A DNA stretch of 64,000 nucleotides, taken from contig PKUJ01000002.1 in assembly GCA_002869565.1 (NCBI GenBank), forward strand, positions 62,001 to 126,000, given 5' to 3'. Positions 19,729-28,294 of the stretch are shown piece by piece (positions within the stretch are counted from its first letter, which is position 1; each line of letters begins with the position of its first letter). Under the pieces are notes generated by a model. That model saw nothing but the letters and a program-made list of their open reading frames with translations, did not search any database and was not told the DNA's origin. Position numbers and translations under genes: made by a program. The DNA comes from Arcobacter sp. (lineage in GTDB: Bacteria > Campylobacterota > Campylobacteria > Campylobacterales > Arcobacteraceae).

Positions 19729-19883
19729 TTAAATATTCCTTCTAAAAATTTTACACTTACAACTAATAAAAAGTATACCTAAAATTGATAAAATTAACGA
19801 TACATATTCTCACTGATTAAAGTTATTTATTCTCAATTCACACAAAAAGAAGTATAATAGAATAATTTATTTAAAGGTTTTGA

Positions 19884-20909
19884 ATGGAAAAGGTAAAAAT
19901 TAGAGACTATTTTTTTTATTTTGCAAGTGTAGTAATAATTATTGCAGGGCTTAAAATAGCGTATGAAATTGTAATTATTCTTTTTTTAGCAATCTTTATA
20001 TCATCTATTATCTCAACTATTATAAATATATTAGAGAAAAAACATATTCCTAAATTAATATCTTATTTACTTGTTCTTGGGATTTTTACGCTTATTTCAT
20101 TACTTCTTGCTTATATTGTAAATATATCATTAAAAGATTTTATATTGAATTTACCTATGTATGAAGAAAAGTTGCAAAAAGCCATTGTAGATATTATTGC
20201 ATTTGCAGAATCATATGGCTATGAGATTGATAAAAAAACAATTTTAGAGGCTTTAAACTTAAGCTCTTTCTTTGGAATTACAACAAATTTAATAGGAAGT
20301 ATAGGTACTTTTTTATCAAAATTTTTACTTATTATAATAGGAATTGGGTTTATTCTTGCAGAATCAAAATCTTTTGAAAAAAAACTTAGACTTATTTTTA
20401 GAAAAGAAGATGATAAGTTAGAACATTTCAATCTATTTTCTAGTAATATCCAAAAATATTTTTTAGTAAAAACAGCAACAAGTTTTTTAACAGGTTTTTT
20501 AGTATCCCTTATTTTGGTCTTTTTTAATGTTGACTATCCAATTCTTTGGGGAGTAGTAGCTATGCTTTTTAATTTTATTCCTGTTGTTGGTTCTATTATT
20601 GCAGCTATTCCCGCAGTACTTTTATCTTTTGTAACAATAGATTTAAATACAACTTTAATTTTAATAGTTTTATATCTTGTCATAAATATTTTTATAAGTA
20701 ATATTATTGAACCTAAATTTATGGGAAAAGAGCTAGGGCTTTCTCCTTTAGTTATATTCTTCTCCTTGATTTTATGGGGTTGGGTTTTAGGAATTGTAGG
20801 AATGTTTTTAGCAGTACCAATTACAATGACTTTAAAAATTGCCTTTGATTCAAATGAAACTACAAAATGGATATCTTTGCTTATGTCAAATGTAGGAAGC
20901 AAAAAATAG
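19884..20909 (+). CDS. AI-2E family transporter (PerM-like)
   Basis: Hydrophobic; FNFIPVVGSIIAAIPAVLLS and EPKFMGKELGLSPLVIFFSLILWGWVLGIVGMFLAVPI. Confidence 0.9.
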   Translation: MEKVKIRDYFFYFASVVIIIAGLKIAYEIVIILFLAIFISSIISTIINILEKKHIPKLISYLLVLGIFTLISLLLAYIVNISLKDFILNLPMYEEKLQKAIVDIIAFAESYGYEIDKKTILEALNLSSFFGITTNLIGSIGTFLSKFLLIIIGIGFILAESKSFEKKLRLIFRKEDDKLEHFNLFSSNIQKYFLVKTATSFLTGFLVSLILVFFNVDYPILWGVVAMLFNFIPVVGSIIAAIPAVLLSFVTIDLNTTLILIVLYLVINIFISNIIEPKFMGKELGLSPLVIFFSLILWGWVLGIVGMFLAVPITMTLKIAFDSNETTKWISLLMSNVGSKK

Positions 20910-20947
20910 TAATCTTATTATTTTTATTATCTAAACCTTAAAATATA

Positions 20948-20990
20948 ATATTCCAATAATAAAATCATTTAAATTTTATTATTGGAATAT
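20948..20990. repeat. Perfect 18-bp inverted repeat overlapping a sigma54 promoter
   Basis: ATATTCCAATAATAAAAT-cattaa-type loop-ATTTTATTATTGGAATAT. Confidence 0.9.
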
Positions 20991-20999
20991 TTATTGCAT
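20983..20999 (+). promoter_or_regulatory. sigma54-type promoter for cowN
   Basis: TGGAAT-ATTTA-TTGCAT. Confidence 0.7.
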
Positions 21000-21028
21000 G
21001 TAAATTAAAAATTAATAAAGAGAAAATA

Positions 21029-21337
21029 ATGCAAACAGAAAAAAAGAGAGATAGATATATTAGTTTTGATAACATAGATTGTTACAAAGATGCTGCAAAT
21101 GTATTAGATGCAATATATGAATTGTTTGAAAAAGAACCAGAATCAAAAAATAGTTTTTGGGAAAGATTTGATACTTATATTCCAAAAAATTATCATGAAA
21201 TATTAGCTAAAGAAAATGAAAAAGATATTTTATATCATATTTGTTCAAATGTATTTTATATTTCAGACTTATTTGAAGAATACGATTTTGAAAAGGGCAT
21301 CACTTTATTAGATACTGTTGAAATGGATTGTTGTTAA
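21029..21337 (+). CDS. cowN: CowN, CO-protective nitrogen-fixation-sustaining protein
   Basis: DRYISFDNIDCYKDAANVLDAIYELF...NSFWERFDTYIP...ISDLFEEYDFEKGITLLDTVEMDCC matches the remembered CowN pattern (RYVSFxNIDCxxNA...FWxRF...LFExxxDxxGLxLLDxxExECC). Confidence 0.85.
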   Translation: MQTEKKRDRYISFDNIDCYKDAANVLDAIYELFEKEPESKNSFWERFDTYIPKNYHEILAKENEKDILYHICSNVFYISDLFEEYDFEKGITLLDTVEMDCC

Positions 21338-21430
21338 TCATATAAAGTATTTTGTATTTATTTTATTATGTAACATAATTTGTGACATAAATAATGTATA
21401 ATAATACTAATTTTTTTAATTAGGATTATT

Positions 21431-21604
21431 ATGAAATATTTTGAACTAAAATGCTTGGCATATATTAAAAAAGAGATTGAACTAAACGATAGCTTTGATG
21501 TCCTATCTAGCTATATAAACTATTGTTTTCTAGAGGATCAAGTATTAAAAAAGCTACATGGAGAAAAAGACTTCAAAAACTATTGTTTGATGTGTCAACC
21601 CTAA
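21431..21604 (+). pseudogene. Truncated N-terminal fragment resembling Campylobacterota Cas6
   Basis: MKYFELKCLAYIKKEIELNDSFDVLSSYINYCFLEDQVLKKLHGEKDFKNYC then LMCQP*; resembles remembered Cas6 N-termini. Confidence 0.45.
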
Positions 21605-21658
21605 ATCAGACAAATAAATTAATATTCTAAGCAACTATTTCTAAACGTAACATTTTTT

Positions 21659-21726
21659 CTTCAAATGAGACTACAAAATGGATATCCTTATTAATGTCAA
21701 ATGTAGGAAGTAAAAAAGTTAAATAG
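21659..21726 (+). pseudogene. Duplicated, diverged 3' end of the AI-2E transporter gene
   Basis: ttcaaatgagactacaaaatggatatccttattaatgtcaaatgtaggaagtaaaaaa parallels ttcaaatgaaactacaaaatggatatctttgcttatgtcaaatgtaggaagcaaaaaa at 20850-20907. Confidence 0.85.
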
Positions 21727-21738
21727 GTTAAACAGAAA

Positions 21739-22185
21739 TTATCCTACTTTTTCCAATAAAGCTTTCATTAGTTTTGCATCATTTTCTAAATCATAGCCCA
21801 GCTCTTTCATCCAGTCTTCTATTACTTCTTTTTTATAAGCTTGTTCTCTTTGTTTATAAGCTAAAGCTTCTGCTTTTTTATCCCAATTTCCATATTCATC
21901 AAGAAATGATTCTTGAAAATGACCAGTAATTGGAATTTTGGTAGGTACAATATGTTTAGAATCAGATGTGTCAAATCCATCCAGATACCTAGTTTCTTTC
22001 TCTGGAGTATAAGGTGTAGAACTTATTAGTTTAAGACTTCCTTCAAAATTCAGAAATTCAGAATCTTTTGGAATATCAAAGTTAATGGAATCTTTATTAT
22101 CTAAAACTGTTGAAAAAAAACCAATATTAAAACTATTAACCACATCATCAATAGAAGACATTAGCAAATCCTTATCTATTATCAC
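21739..22185 (-). CDS. Hypothetical protein (148 aa)
   Basis: Intact ORF, no recognised domain. Confidence 0.6.
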   Translation of the reverse strand: MIIDKDLLMSSIDDVVNSFNIGFFSTVLDNKDSINFDIPKDSEFLNFEGSLKLISSTPYTPEKETRYLDGFDTSDSKHIVPTKIPITGHFQESFLDEYGNWDKKAEALAYKQREQAYKKEVIEDWMKELGYDLENDAKLMKALLEKVG

Positions 22186-22228
22186 TCTTTAATTTTAGAA
22201 TTATATCATAAATTACTAAATAAACTTA

Positions 22229-22245
22229 GGAACACTTTTTGCATA
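22229..22245 (+). promoter_or_regulatory. sigma54-type promoter for nifN
   Basis: AGGAAC-ACTTT-TTGCAT. Confidence 0.8.
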
Positions 22246-22276
22246 TGTATAGCTAAAATGCATCAAGGATACCACT

Positions 22277-23590
22277 ATGGAAGCTTTAAGCGCTAAACCT
22301 CTTCAATTAAATCCTATTAAATTATCTCAACCTATGGGTGCAATGCTTTGTTTTCTTGGAATAAAAAACTGTATGCCTCTTATGCATGGAGCTCAAGGGT
22401 GTGCATCTTTTTCTAAAGTATTTTTTACTAGACATTTTAATGACCCAATTTCTGTACAAACAACAGCGGTAAATGATATTACTGCTGTTATTGATGGTGG
22501 AGATTATACTATTAGTGAGAGTATTAAGAATATTACAAAAAAAGTGAAACCTGATTTAGTAGGACTTTTTACCACTGGACTTACTGAAACAAAAGGTGAT
22601 GATATAAGAGGTGCTTGTTTACTTATGAAAGATATACAAGAGATGGCTTATGTTAATACCCCAGATTTTGAAGGATCTTTAGAGAGTGGATTTGCGAGGT
22701 CTATAGAAGCAATAATTGAGCAAATTATAGAGCCTGCTACTAGTATTGATTCGAATAAAGCAGTTATTATTCCAAATGTAAATTTAAAGCCTATAGAGGT
22801 TGAGAAAATAAAAGATACTATCTCTTTATTTGGGTATGAAGTTTTAGCATTACCTGATTTAAGTGATTCTCTTGATGGACATCTTGGTTTAAAACAAGGG
22901 GCATTAAGTTCAGGTGGAATCACAGTTGATGAAATTAAAAATTTAAGTAATGCCTCTTTGGTTATGACTATTGGAAGTAGCGTAAAAAAAGCAGGTGAAA
23001 AACTAAAAGAAAAAAATGAAAATATAAATCTAATCCACTACGATAGTTTAGGAGGATTAGAACAAAGTGATAAATTTTTTAAAGACCTTTGTAAAATAAA
23101 AGATGTAAGTTCTCCTCATCCTTCAATAGTAAGATGGAGAAAAAGATTACAAGATGCCCTTCTTGATACACATTTTGCAATAGGAAGTGCTTCTATTGTA
23201 TTAGCTTTAGAACCTGATCAGTGTATTTCAATTGCGAATACAATAATCGAAGCTGGCGCAAATATTAAAGCAATTGTAACAACACATAAAAATGATTTAT
23301 TAGAAGAGATTGAGTGTGAACATTTATTAGTTGGTGATTTTGAAGATGTAGAAAAATATTTAAAAGATAGTGATATTCTTATCTCAAGCTTCCATGGGGA
23401 AAGATATACAATGAAATACAAAAAAGGTCTGATGCTTAGAGGTTTTCCAGATTTCGAAGGAGTTGGAAATCAACTTAAGAATGATGTGTTGTATGAGGGG
23501 AGTGCTTATGCATTATTTGAGTTAGCAAACTTAATCAATCACACTAGTCATATGAATCATTATCAAGAGGGAAATAATCATGAGCATTAA
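22277..23590 (+). CDS. nifN: Nitrogenase cofactor scaffold protein NifN
   Basis: PLQLNPIKLSQPMGAMLCFLGIKNCMPLMHGAQGCASFSKVFFTRHFNDPISVQTTAV. Confidence 0.95.
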   Translation: MEALSAKPLQLNPIKLSQPMGAMLCFLGIKNCMPLMHGAQGCASFSKVFFTRHFNDPISVQTTAVNDITAVIDGGDYTISESIKNITKKVKPDLVGLFTTGLTETKGDDIRGACLLMKDIQEMAYVNTPDFEGSLESGFARSIEAIIEQIIEPATSIDSNKAVIIPNVNLKPIEVEKIKDTISLFGYEVLALPDLSDSLDGHLGLKQGALSSGGITVDEIKNLSNASLVMTIGSSVKKAGEKLKEKNENINLIHYDSLGGLEQSDKFFKDLCKIKDVSSPHPSIVRWRKRLQDALLDTHFAIGSASIVLALEPDQCISIANTIIEAGANIKAIVTTHKNDLLEEIECEHLLVGDFEDVEKYLKDSDILISSFHGERYTMKYKKGLMLRGFPDFEGVGNQLKNDVLYEGSAYALFELANLINHTSHMNHYQEGNNHEH

Positions 23591-23957
23591 TCTTAAAAGA
23601 CCAATAGTACCTGCTATTGCAATAGGGATGTTAAGTGGAAGAACAAGACTACTTGGAATTCCTAAAGAGAGAGTTCAAGTGGTAATAACTCTACCAGATA
23701 TTTTTGAATTTAATGATGCTTTATATGAGGCAATTGAATTTTTTAAAGATAGAGCTGAGTGTTTTATTATAACTTCAAGCTCTAAAGATAAGTGTGGAAT
23801 GCTTATTGAAAAGTATGAGTTAAGGGAAAATCTTATTTCATGTGAATATAAAGATTTTGCGAAAATTTTTAATATGCTAGATGAAGATAAAAGCTTAAAA
23901 AAATCATTAATGATAATTGATACAAATTGCCAAATTACACATAAGGATGTTTTATAA
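23580..23957 (+). CDS. Thiol-peroxidase-fold-like protein (divergent, 125 aa)
   Basis: Paralogous arrangement with the next gene (VQVVITLPDIFEFNDALYEAIEFFKDRAECFIITSSS vs VMVTLPCIKAYNNGLHNILEEYKSKIIVYVITKSS). Confidence 0.5.
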   Translation: MSINLKRPIVPAIAIGMLSGRTRLLGIPKERVQVVITLPDIFEFNDALYEAIEFFKDRAECFIITSSSKDKCGMLIEKYELRENLISCEYKDFAKIFNMLDEDKSLKKSLMIIDTNCQITHKDVL

Positions 23958-23958
23958 A

Positions 23959-24480
23959 ATGGAAGTTACATATAAAAATGAAGTTTATACTTTAGGGAAA
24001 AAAGAAAGAAAAATAGAGACAGAAGCTCCTGCTGCAAGAGTAAAAATGTTAAATGATGAAACAAAAGTTATAGGAATGATGGCTCCAAAAACTCAAGTGA
24101 TGGTTACTTTACCATGTATAAAAGCTTATAATAATGGTTTACATAATATTTTAGAAGAGTATAAGTCTAAAATTATTGTTTATGTTATTACAAAAAGTAG
24201 TGATGATAACTTAGAAAAAGTAAAAACAGCATACTCTATTGATGATGGCTTTATTTCAAATGATTTTCAAAATTTTTCACTTAAATTTGGAGTAAATATA
24301 AATGAAGAATTGCTTGCTAAATCTATTTTTGTAATAGATAAAGAGGGTGTTATAAAATATAAAGAGATTCCTTCTAATATTGAAACAAGCTTTGATCTTG
24401 AATCTTTTAAAGAAAAACTTGATGAGACTGTGAATTTCAAACAAAAAGGTCATACTCATGAGAATTGGATGGGTGTATAA
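23959..24480 (+). CDS. Tpx-like (peroxiredoxin-fold) protein
   Basis: EVTYKNEVYTLGKK...APAARVKMLNDETKVIGMMAPKTQVMVTLPCIKAYNNGL...IFVIDKEGVIKYKEI; start set at ATG 23959. Confidence 0.6.
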   Translation: MEVTYKNEVYTLGKKERKIETEAPAARVKMLNDETKVIGMMAPKTQVMVTLPCIKAYNNGLHNILEEYKSKIIVYVITKSSDDNLEKVKTAYSIDDGFISNDFQNFSLKFGVNINEELLAKSIFVIDKEGVIKYKEIPSNIETSFDLESFKEKLDETVNFKQKGHTHENWMGV

Positions 24481-24923
24481 TGTCTATTTCTTCTCAAACA
24501 ATATCATGGTTTAAAGAAAACGATTATGATTTAAATGATTTAAGTAAGCAGGGTAAATATGGAAACTCTGCAATTATGAAAGCTGCAAGGGAAGGTAATA
24601 TTAGTATTGTTAAAGAGCTAATTGAATCTGGTGCAGACCTTAATATAAAAAATGTAGATGGTAATTCTGCTTTATGGAATGCCTGCTTTGCTTCATCTTA
24701 TGAATGTTTCCATGCTTTAATAGCTGCAGGTATTGATATAAATTCAAAAAATGTAAATGATGTAACTGCACTAATGTACTGCGCAAGCGCAGGGAAAGAA
24801 GATTTTGTAAAACTATTATTGGACAATGGAGCCAAATCCGATATTGAAAACTTGGATGGATTTAAAGCTATTGATTTAGCAGTAACTCCAAGCATTTTTA
24901 AAATGCTTAGAAATGCATCTTAA
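24480..24923 (+). CDS. Ankyrin repeat protein
   Basis: GNSAIMKAAREGNISIVKELIESGADLNIKNVDGNSALWNACFAS...GIDINSKNVNDVTALMYCASAGKEDFVKLLLDNGAKSD. Confidence 0.9.
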   Translation: MSISSQTISWFKENDYDLNDLSKQGKYGNSAIMKAAREGNISIVKELIESGADLNIKNVDGNSALWNACFASSYECFHALIAAGIDINSKNVNDVTALMYCASAGKEDFVKLLLDNGAKSDIENLDGFKAIDLAVTPSIFKMLRNAS

Positions 24924-24937
24924 TATAGATATTTAAA

Positions 24938-26191
24938 ATGCAAGAGTTTCATAATCTAACTGATATTACTATAAAAAATAGTTTTGAACAAAATCAGTTT
25001 ATAGATTGGAGAACTCAACCAAAATCATATAAAACTTATCCAGAGTTTTTTAGACGTTTTAATCTTGATGATTATGAGGAACTAAAATTCATAAAAAACT
25101 TTGGAAAAACAACTTATACCAAAACTTACGGCAAAGATGAGGTCAAATTAAGAGCAAATCCCAGTGCTGGAGGACTTTATCCTTGTGAAATATATATTCA
25201 AATAAGAGGGATAAAAGGTTTTTTATCGGGAATTTATCATTATGAATCAACAAAAAATAGTCTAGCACTTATTCATGAACTAAGTCTTGATGGAGTTGAA
25301 TCATACTTTAAAGATACAAAACAACAAAAATTTATTTTTTTAATAAGTAATGTATATTTTAGATCTTCATGGAAATATGGAAAAAGAACTATTAGATATC
25401 TTCTTTTAGATACAGGACATCAAATAGCTTCTATTTATGCTGGCTTAAAACTTGTAGGACATGAGAGTTTGTTAAATTTTGATTTCGATAAAAAACTTTT
25501 GAATGAAGAGTTTGGATTTGAAGGTTTTGAATTTTTTCAGACTTCAATACTATCCCAAGAATATAAAGAAAAAGAGCCAAAAAAGTTAAGAGAAAAACTT
25601 GTAAATGTAAGTGCTTGTGATTATCAAATAAGAGAAGCTTTTGTTGAAGAGTTTTATGAAAAGATTTGTGATGAAAAATCCCCTGAAATTTCAAAATTAA
25701 ATTTTCTTAACGAGTTTTCAAAAGAAGAACTACAAGAAACAGTTAATAAAAGAAGATCAATTCGTGCATTTAAAAAAGAGACTATAACAAAAGATGAGTT
25801 TAAATTTATTACAAAAGATATATTTGAATTTTCTTTAGCATATGGCATTGAAATTTTCTTTGTGAATAACAATATAGAAGGATTGACAAAAGGAGTTTAC
25901 AAAAATGTAACATTACAAAGAGCTGGAGATTTTAGTGAAAAAGCAAGTAACGTAGCTTTTAATCAAAAGCTTGGTGGGAATAGTGCTTTTACACTATTTT
26001 TTACTTCAAAAACAAGTTCTAATTATGTACAGAACTCAATTCTAAGCGGTTTTTTGGCACATATTATTAATCTTAGATCAAGCTATTTAGATATTGGATG
26101 TAGTGGAATTGGAGCTTTTTTTGATGATCTTTGTAAGGAATTTTTTGAAACATCAAATAATATCTTATATTTACAGGCGGTGGGAAGATGA
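24938..26191 (+). CDS. SagB-type/nitroreductase-family dehydrogenase-like protein
   Basis: RANPSAGGLYPCEIYIQIRGIKGFLSGIYHYESTKNSL and VNKRRSIRAFKKETITKDEF nitroreductase motifs. Confidence 0.8.
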   Translation: MQEFHNLTDITIKNSFEQNQFIDWRTQPKSYKTYPEFFRRFNLDDYEELKFIKNFGKTTYTKTYGKDEVKLRANPSAGGLYPCEIYIQIRGIKGFLSGIYHYESTKNSLALIHELSLDGVESYFKDTKQQKFIFLISNVYFRSSWKYGKRTIRYLLLDTGHQIASIYAGLKLVGHESLLNFDFDKKLLNEEFGFEGFEFFQTSILSQEYKEKEPKKLREKLVNVSACDYQIREAFVEEFYEKICDEKSPEISKLNFLNEFSKEELQETVNKRRSIRAFKKETITKDEFKFITKDIFEFSLAYGIEIFFVNNNIEGLTKGVYKNVTLQRAGDFSEKASNVAFNQKLGGNSAFTLFFTSKTSSNYVQNSILSGFLAHIINLRSSYLDIGCSGIGAFFDDLCKEFFETSNNILYLQAVGR

Positions 26192-26490
26192 GTAAAGAAA
26201 CATATTTAAATCTTTTTAAAAAATATGACCTTTATAGAAGTGATATTTATATGCTTACAGAAGAGAGACCATCTGAAATTCTTTTTCTTTTTAATGAGGT
26301 TTGTGAAGAGTTAGTAAAACTGAACGCTATAAATGGTCAACTTCCTCCAGAGTTTGTTAATAATGCAAAATATTTTGAAAACCAAAATACTTTTGTAAAT
26401 GTATATTTCTCAGATATAACTAATAGGGCTTTCTTTCTTAGCGATTTAATCGACTTTCTAACACTTATTAAAAGTAAAAAAAATGACTAA
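26188..26490 (+). CDS. Hypothetical protein, translationally coupled to the SagB-like gene
   Basis: ATGA overlap, ORF integrity. Confidence 0.55.
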   Translation: MSKETYLNLFKKYDLYRSDIYMLTEERPSEILFLFNEVCEELVKLNAINGQLPPEFVNNAKYFENQNTFVNVYFSDITNRAFFLSDLIDFLTLIKSKKND

Positions 26491-26499
26491 TTTTTTTTG

Positions 26500-26516
26500 T
26501 GGAACACTATTTGCAT
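26500..26516 (+). promoter_or_regulatory. sigma54-type promoter for the nifX operon
   Basis: TGGAAC-ACTAT-TTGCAT. Confidence 0.85.
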
Positions 26517-26546
26517 ATATCTAAGTAAATTTATTAGGATGATGCA

Positions 26547-26942
26547 ATGAGTAGTATAAAAATAACATCAAATGATTCTGGCGAAGGAATGATTAAAGTT
26601 GCTTTTGCAACTAAAGATTTAGAAAACATTGATTCACACTTTGGTAGTGCTAAACAGTTTGCTGTATATGAAATTAGCAAAACAACAACTAGTTTAAGTG
26701 AGATAATAAAAATAATAGACAAGGATACTGATAAAACTGTTGCACAGTTAAAAGGTGTGGATATTGTTTATTTTACTAATGTTGGAGCAATTGCTGCTGC
26801 AAAATTAATTAATAGTGGAATTTTTACAATCAAATATAAAGATGTTGTAGGAATTGAAGAAGAAGTAAATAAATTAAAAGAGATGTTAAATACAAATCCT
26901 CCCCCATTTATCAAAAAAATCATTGAAAAAAAGGCTGCATAA
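26547..26942 (+). CDS. nifX: NifX
   Basis: IKVAFATKDLENIDSHFGSAKQFAVYEISK; followed by the DUF269 partner. Confidence 0.9.
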   Translation: MSSIKITSNDSGEGMIKVAFATKDLENIDSHFGSAKQFAVYEISKTTTSLSEIIKIIDKDTDKTVAQLKGVDIVYFTNVGAIAAAKLINSGIFTIKYKDVVGIEEEVNKLKEMLNTNPPPFIKKIIEKKAA

Positions 26943-27373
26943 TGGAAACTAAAGAACTGTTTATTAAAACACTTATTGGGCAAGTTAGAGCCTTGGATCA
27001 ATTTGGAACTTGGGTTAATAAATCTGATGAAGAGTTATTGGTTGAAAAATATGTTAGATCAAAAGATGATTTAAAAGAGATACCAATTATTGCAGATATT
27101 GATGAAATGCAAATTAAAGATATTAGACTTGTATTTCAAGCAGTAGCTCTTGCATTTGAAAAACTAACTGGAGTAATGTGTTCAGTTGTAATGGAAATGA
27201 GTCATGAAGGTTTTGGAAGAGTTGTGGTTTTTGCAGACAAAATAGTTCTTTGTGAGAAGTTTTTTAAAGATGCACATAGATTCTCTTTTAGATCATATGA
27301 CAAACTTGAAGAAGAGGGTGAAAAATATTTAAATAAAGCCCAAGAAATTTACAATAAATATAAAGCAGCATAA
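26942..27373 (+). CDS. NifX-associated protein (DUF269)
   Basis: LFIKTLIGQVRALDQFGTWVNKSDEELL...SHEGFGRVVVFADKIVLCEKFFKDAHRFSF. Confidence 0.9.
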   Translation: METKELFIKTLIGQVRALDQFGTWVNKSDEELLVEKYVRSKDDLKEIPIIADIDEMQIKDIRLVFQAVALAFEKLTGVMCSVVMEMSHEGFGRVVVFADKIVLCEKFFKDAHRFSFRSYDKLEEEGEKYLNKAQEIYNKYKAA

Positions 27374-27382
27374 GGAAAAAAA

Positions 27383-27904
27383 ATGGCAAATGTAGGAATC
27401 TTTTGTGGAACGGCAGGTGGAACATCGTTATTAGTAGCTGAGGCACTTGTAGAAGCTTTTGGTTTGGAAGAAGATGATTTAATTAATATGGAAGAAGATT
27501 TTGATGATATTGAACAAATGCTTGAATACGACGTTTTATTCATAGGTAGTTCAACTTGGGGGCAAGGTGATGTTCATCACGACTGGGTTGACCCTCAATT
27601 AGAAATTGAATCTGATGGAATTGATTTCTCTGGAAAAACTGTTGCACTTTTTGGTGCAGGAGATTGTGTAAAACATGGAGAACATTTTTGTTCAGCTTTA
27701 GGAAAATTATATAAGACATTTACAAATGCAGGTGCAAATGTAGTTGGCTTTGTTGATGCAAGCGATTATAAATATGAGAGTTCATTGGCGGAAATGGATG
27801 GAAAACTTTGTGGTCTTGCAATTGATCAACACAATGAAGAAGATAAGACAGAAACGAGAATACAAAATTGGATTAGTTCTTTAAAAGAACAAATTTCAGC
27901 ATAA
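27383..27904 (+). CDS. nifF: Flavodoxin, nif-associated
   Basis: NVGIFCGTAGGTSLLVAEAL...LFIGSSTWGQGDVHHDW. Confidence 0.88.
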   Translation: MANVGIFCGTAGGTSLLVAEALVEAFGLEEDDLINMEEDFDDIEQMLEYDVLFIGSSTWGQGDVHHDWVDPQLEIESDGIDFSGKTVALFGAGDCVKHGEHFCSALGKLYKTFTNAGANVVGFVDASDYKYESSLAEMDGKLCGLAIDQHNEEDKTETRIQNWISSLKEQISA

Positions 27905-27949
27905 TAAAACTTTTTAAAATATTATTAAAAAGTAGATAAAGGAGACAAA

Positions 27950-28294
27950 ATGGCAACTGTTGAAGAATTTTATAAATTAAGAGATACGGAAGATTATTTT
28001 AAATTTTTTGGAATTGAATTTGACCAAGGATTAATAAATGTAAAAAGATTTCATATGATGAAAGAGTATGGAACACTTATTAGAAAAGGTATAGATTCGA
28101 TTACAGAAGAGAACAAACTTTTAGAGTTCTTGAAATTTTCACTTCTTAGAGTTTATGGAGATTATAAAAATGGTCATGCTCCAAGTGCCGCAGATGTTTG
28201 GAATATGTATGAAACAGGTAAGTTAGATGGTTGTTCATCTTGTGGAACACCAACTGCTGGTACTCCTACTTCAGGAGGATCTTGTGGCTGCTAG
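27950..28294 (+). CDS. nifW: NifW nitrogenase-stabilizing protein with Cys-rich tail
   Basis: LRDTEDYFKFFGIEFDQ...LLRVYGDYKNGHAPSAADVWNMYETGK; tail GCSSCGTPTAGTPTSGGSCGC. Confidence 0.85.
   Translation: MATVEEFYKLRDTEDYFKFFGIEFDQGLINVKRFHMMKEYGTLIRKGIDSITEENKLLEFLKFSLLRVYGDYKNGHAPSAADVWNMYETGKLDGCSSCGTPTAGTPTSGGSCGC

Noticed and set aside
20534-20902. 122-aa minus-strand ORF opposite the AI-2E transporter
   Set aside because: Antisense shadow of a convincing membrane protein gene; no SD or domain.
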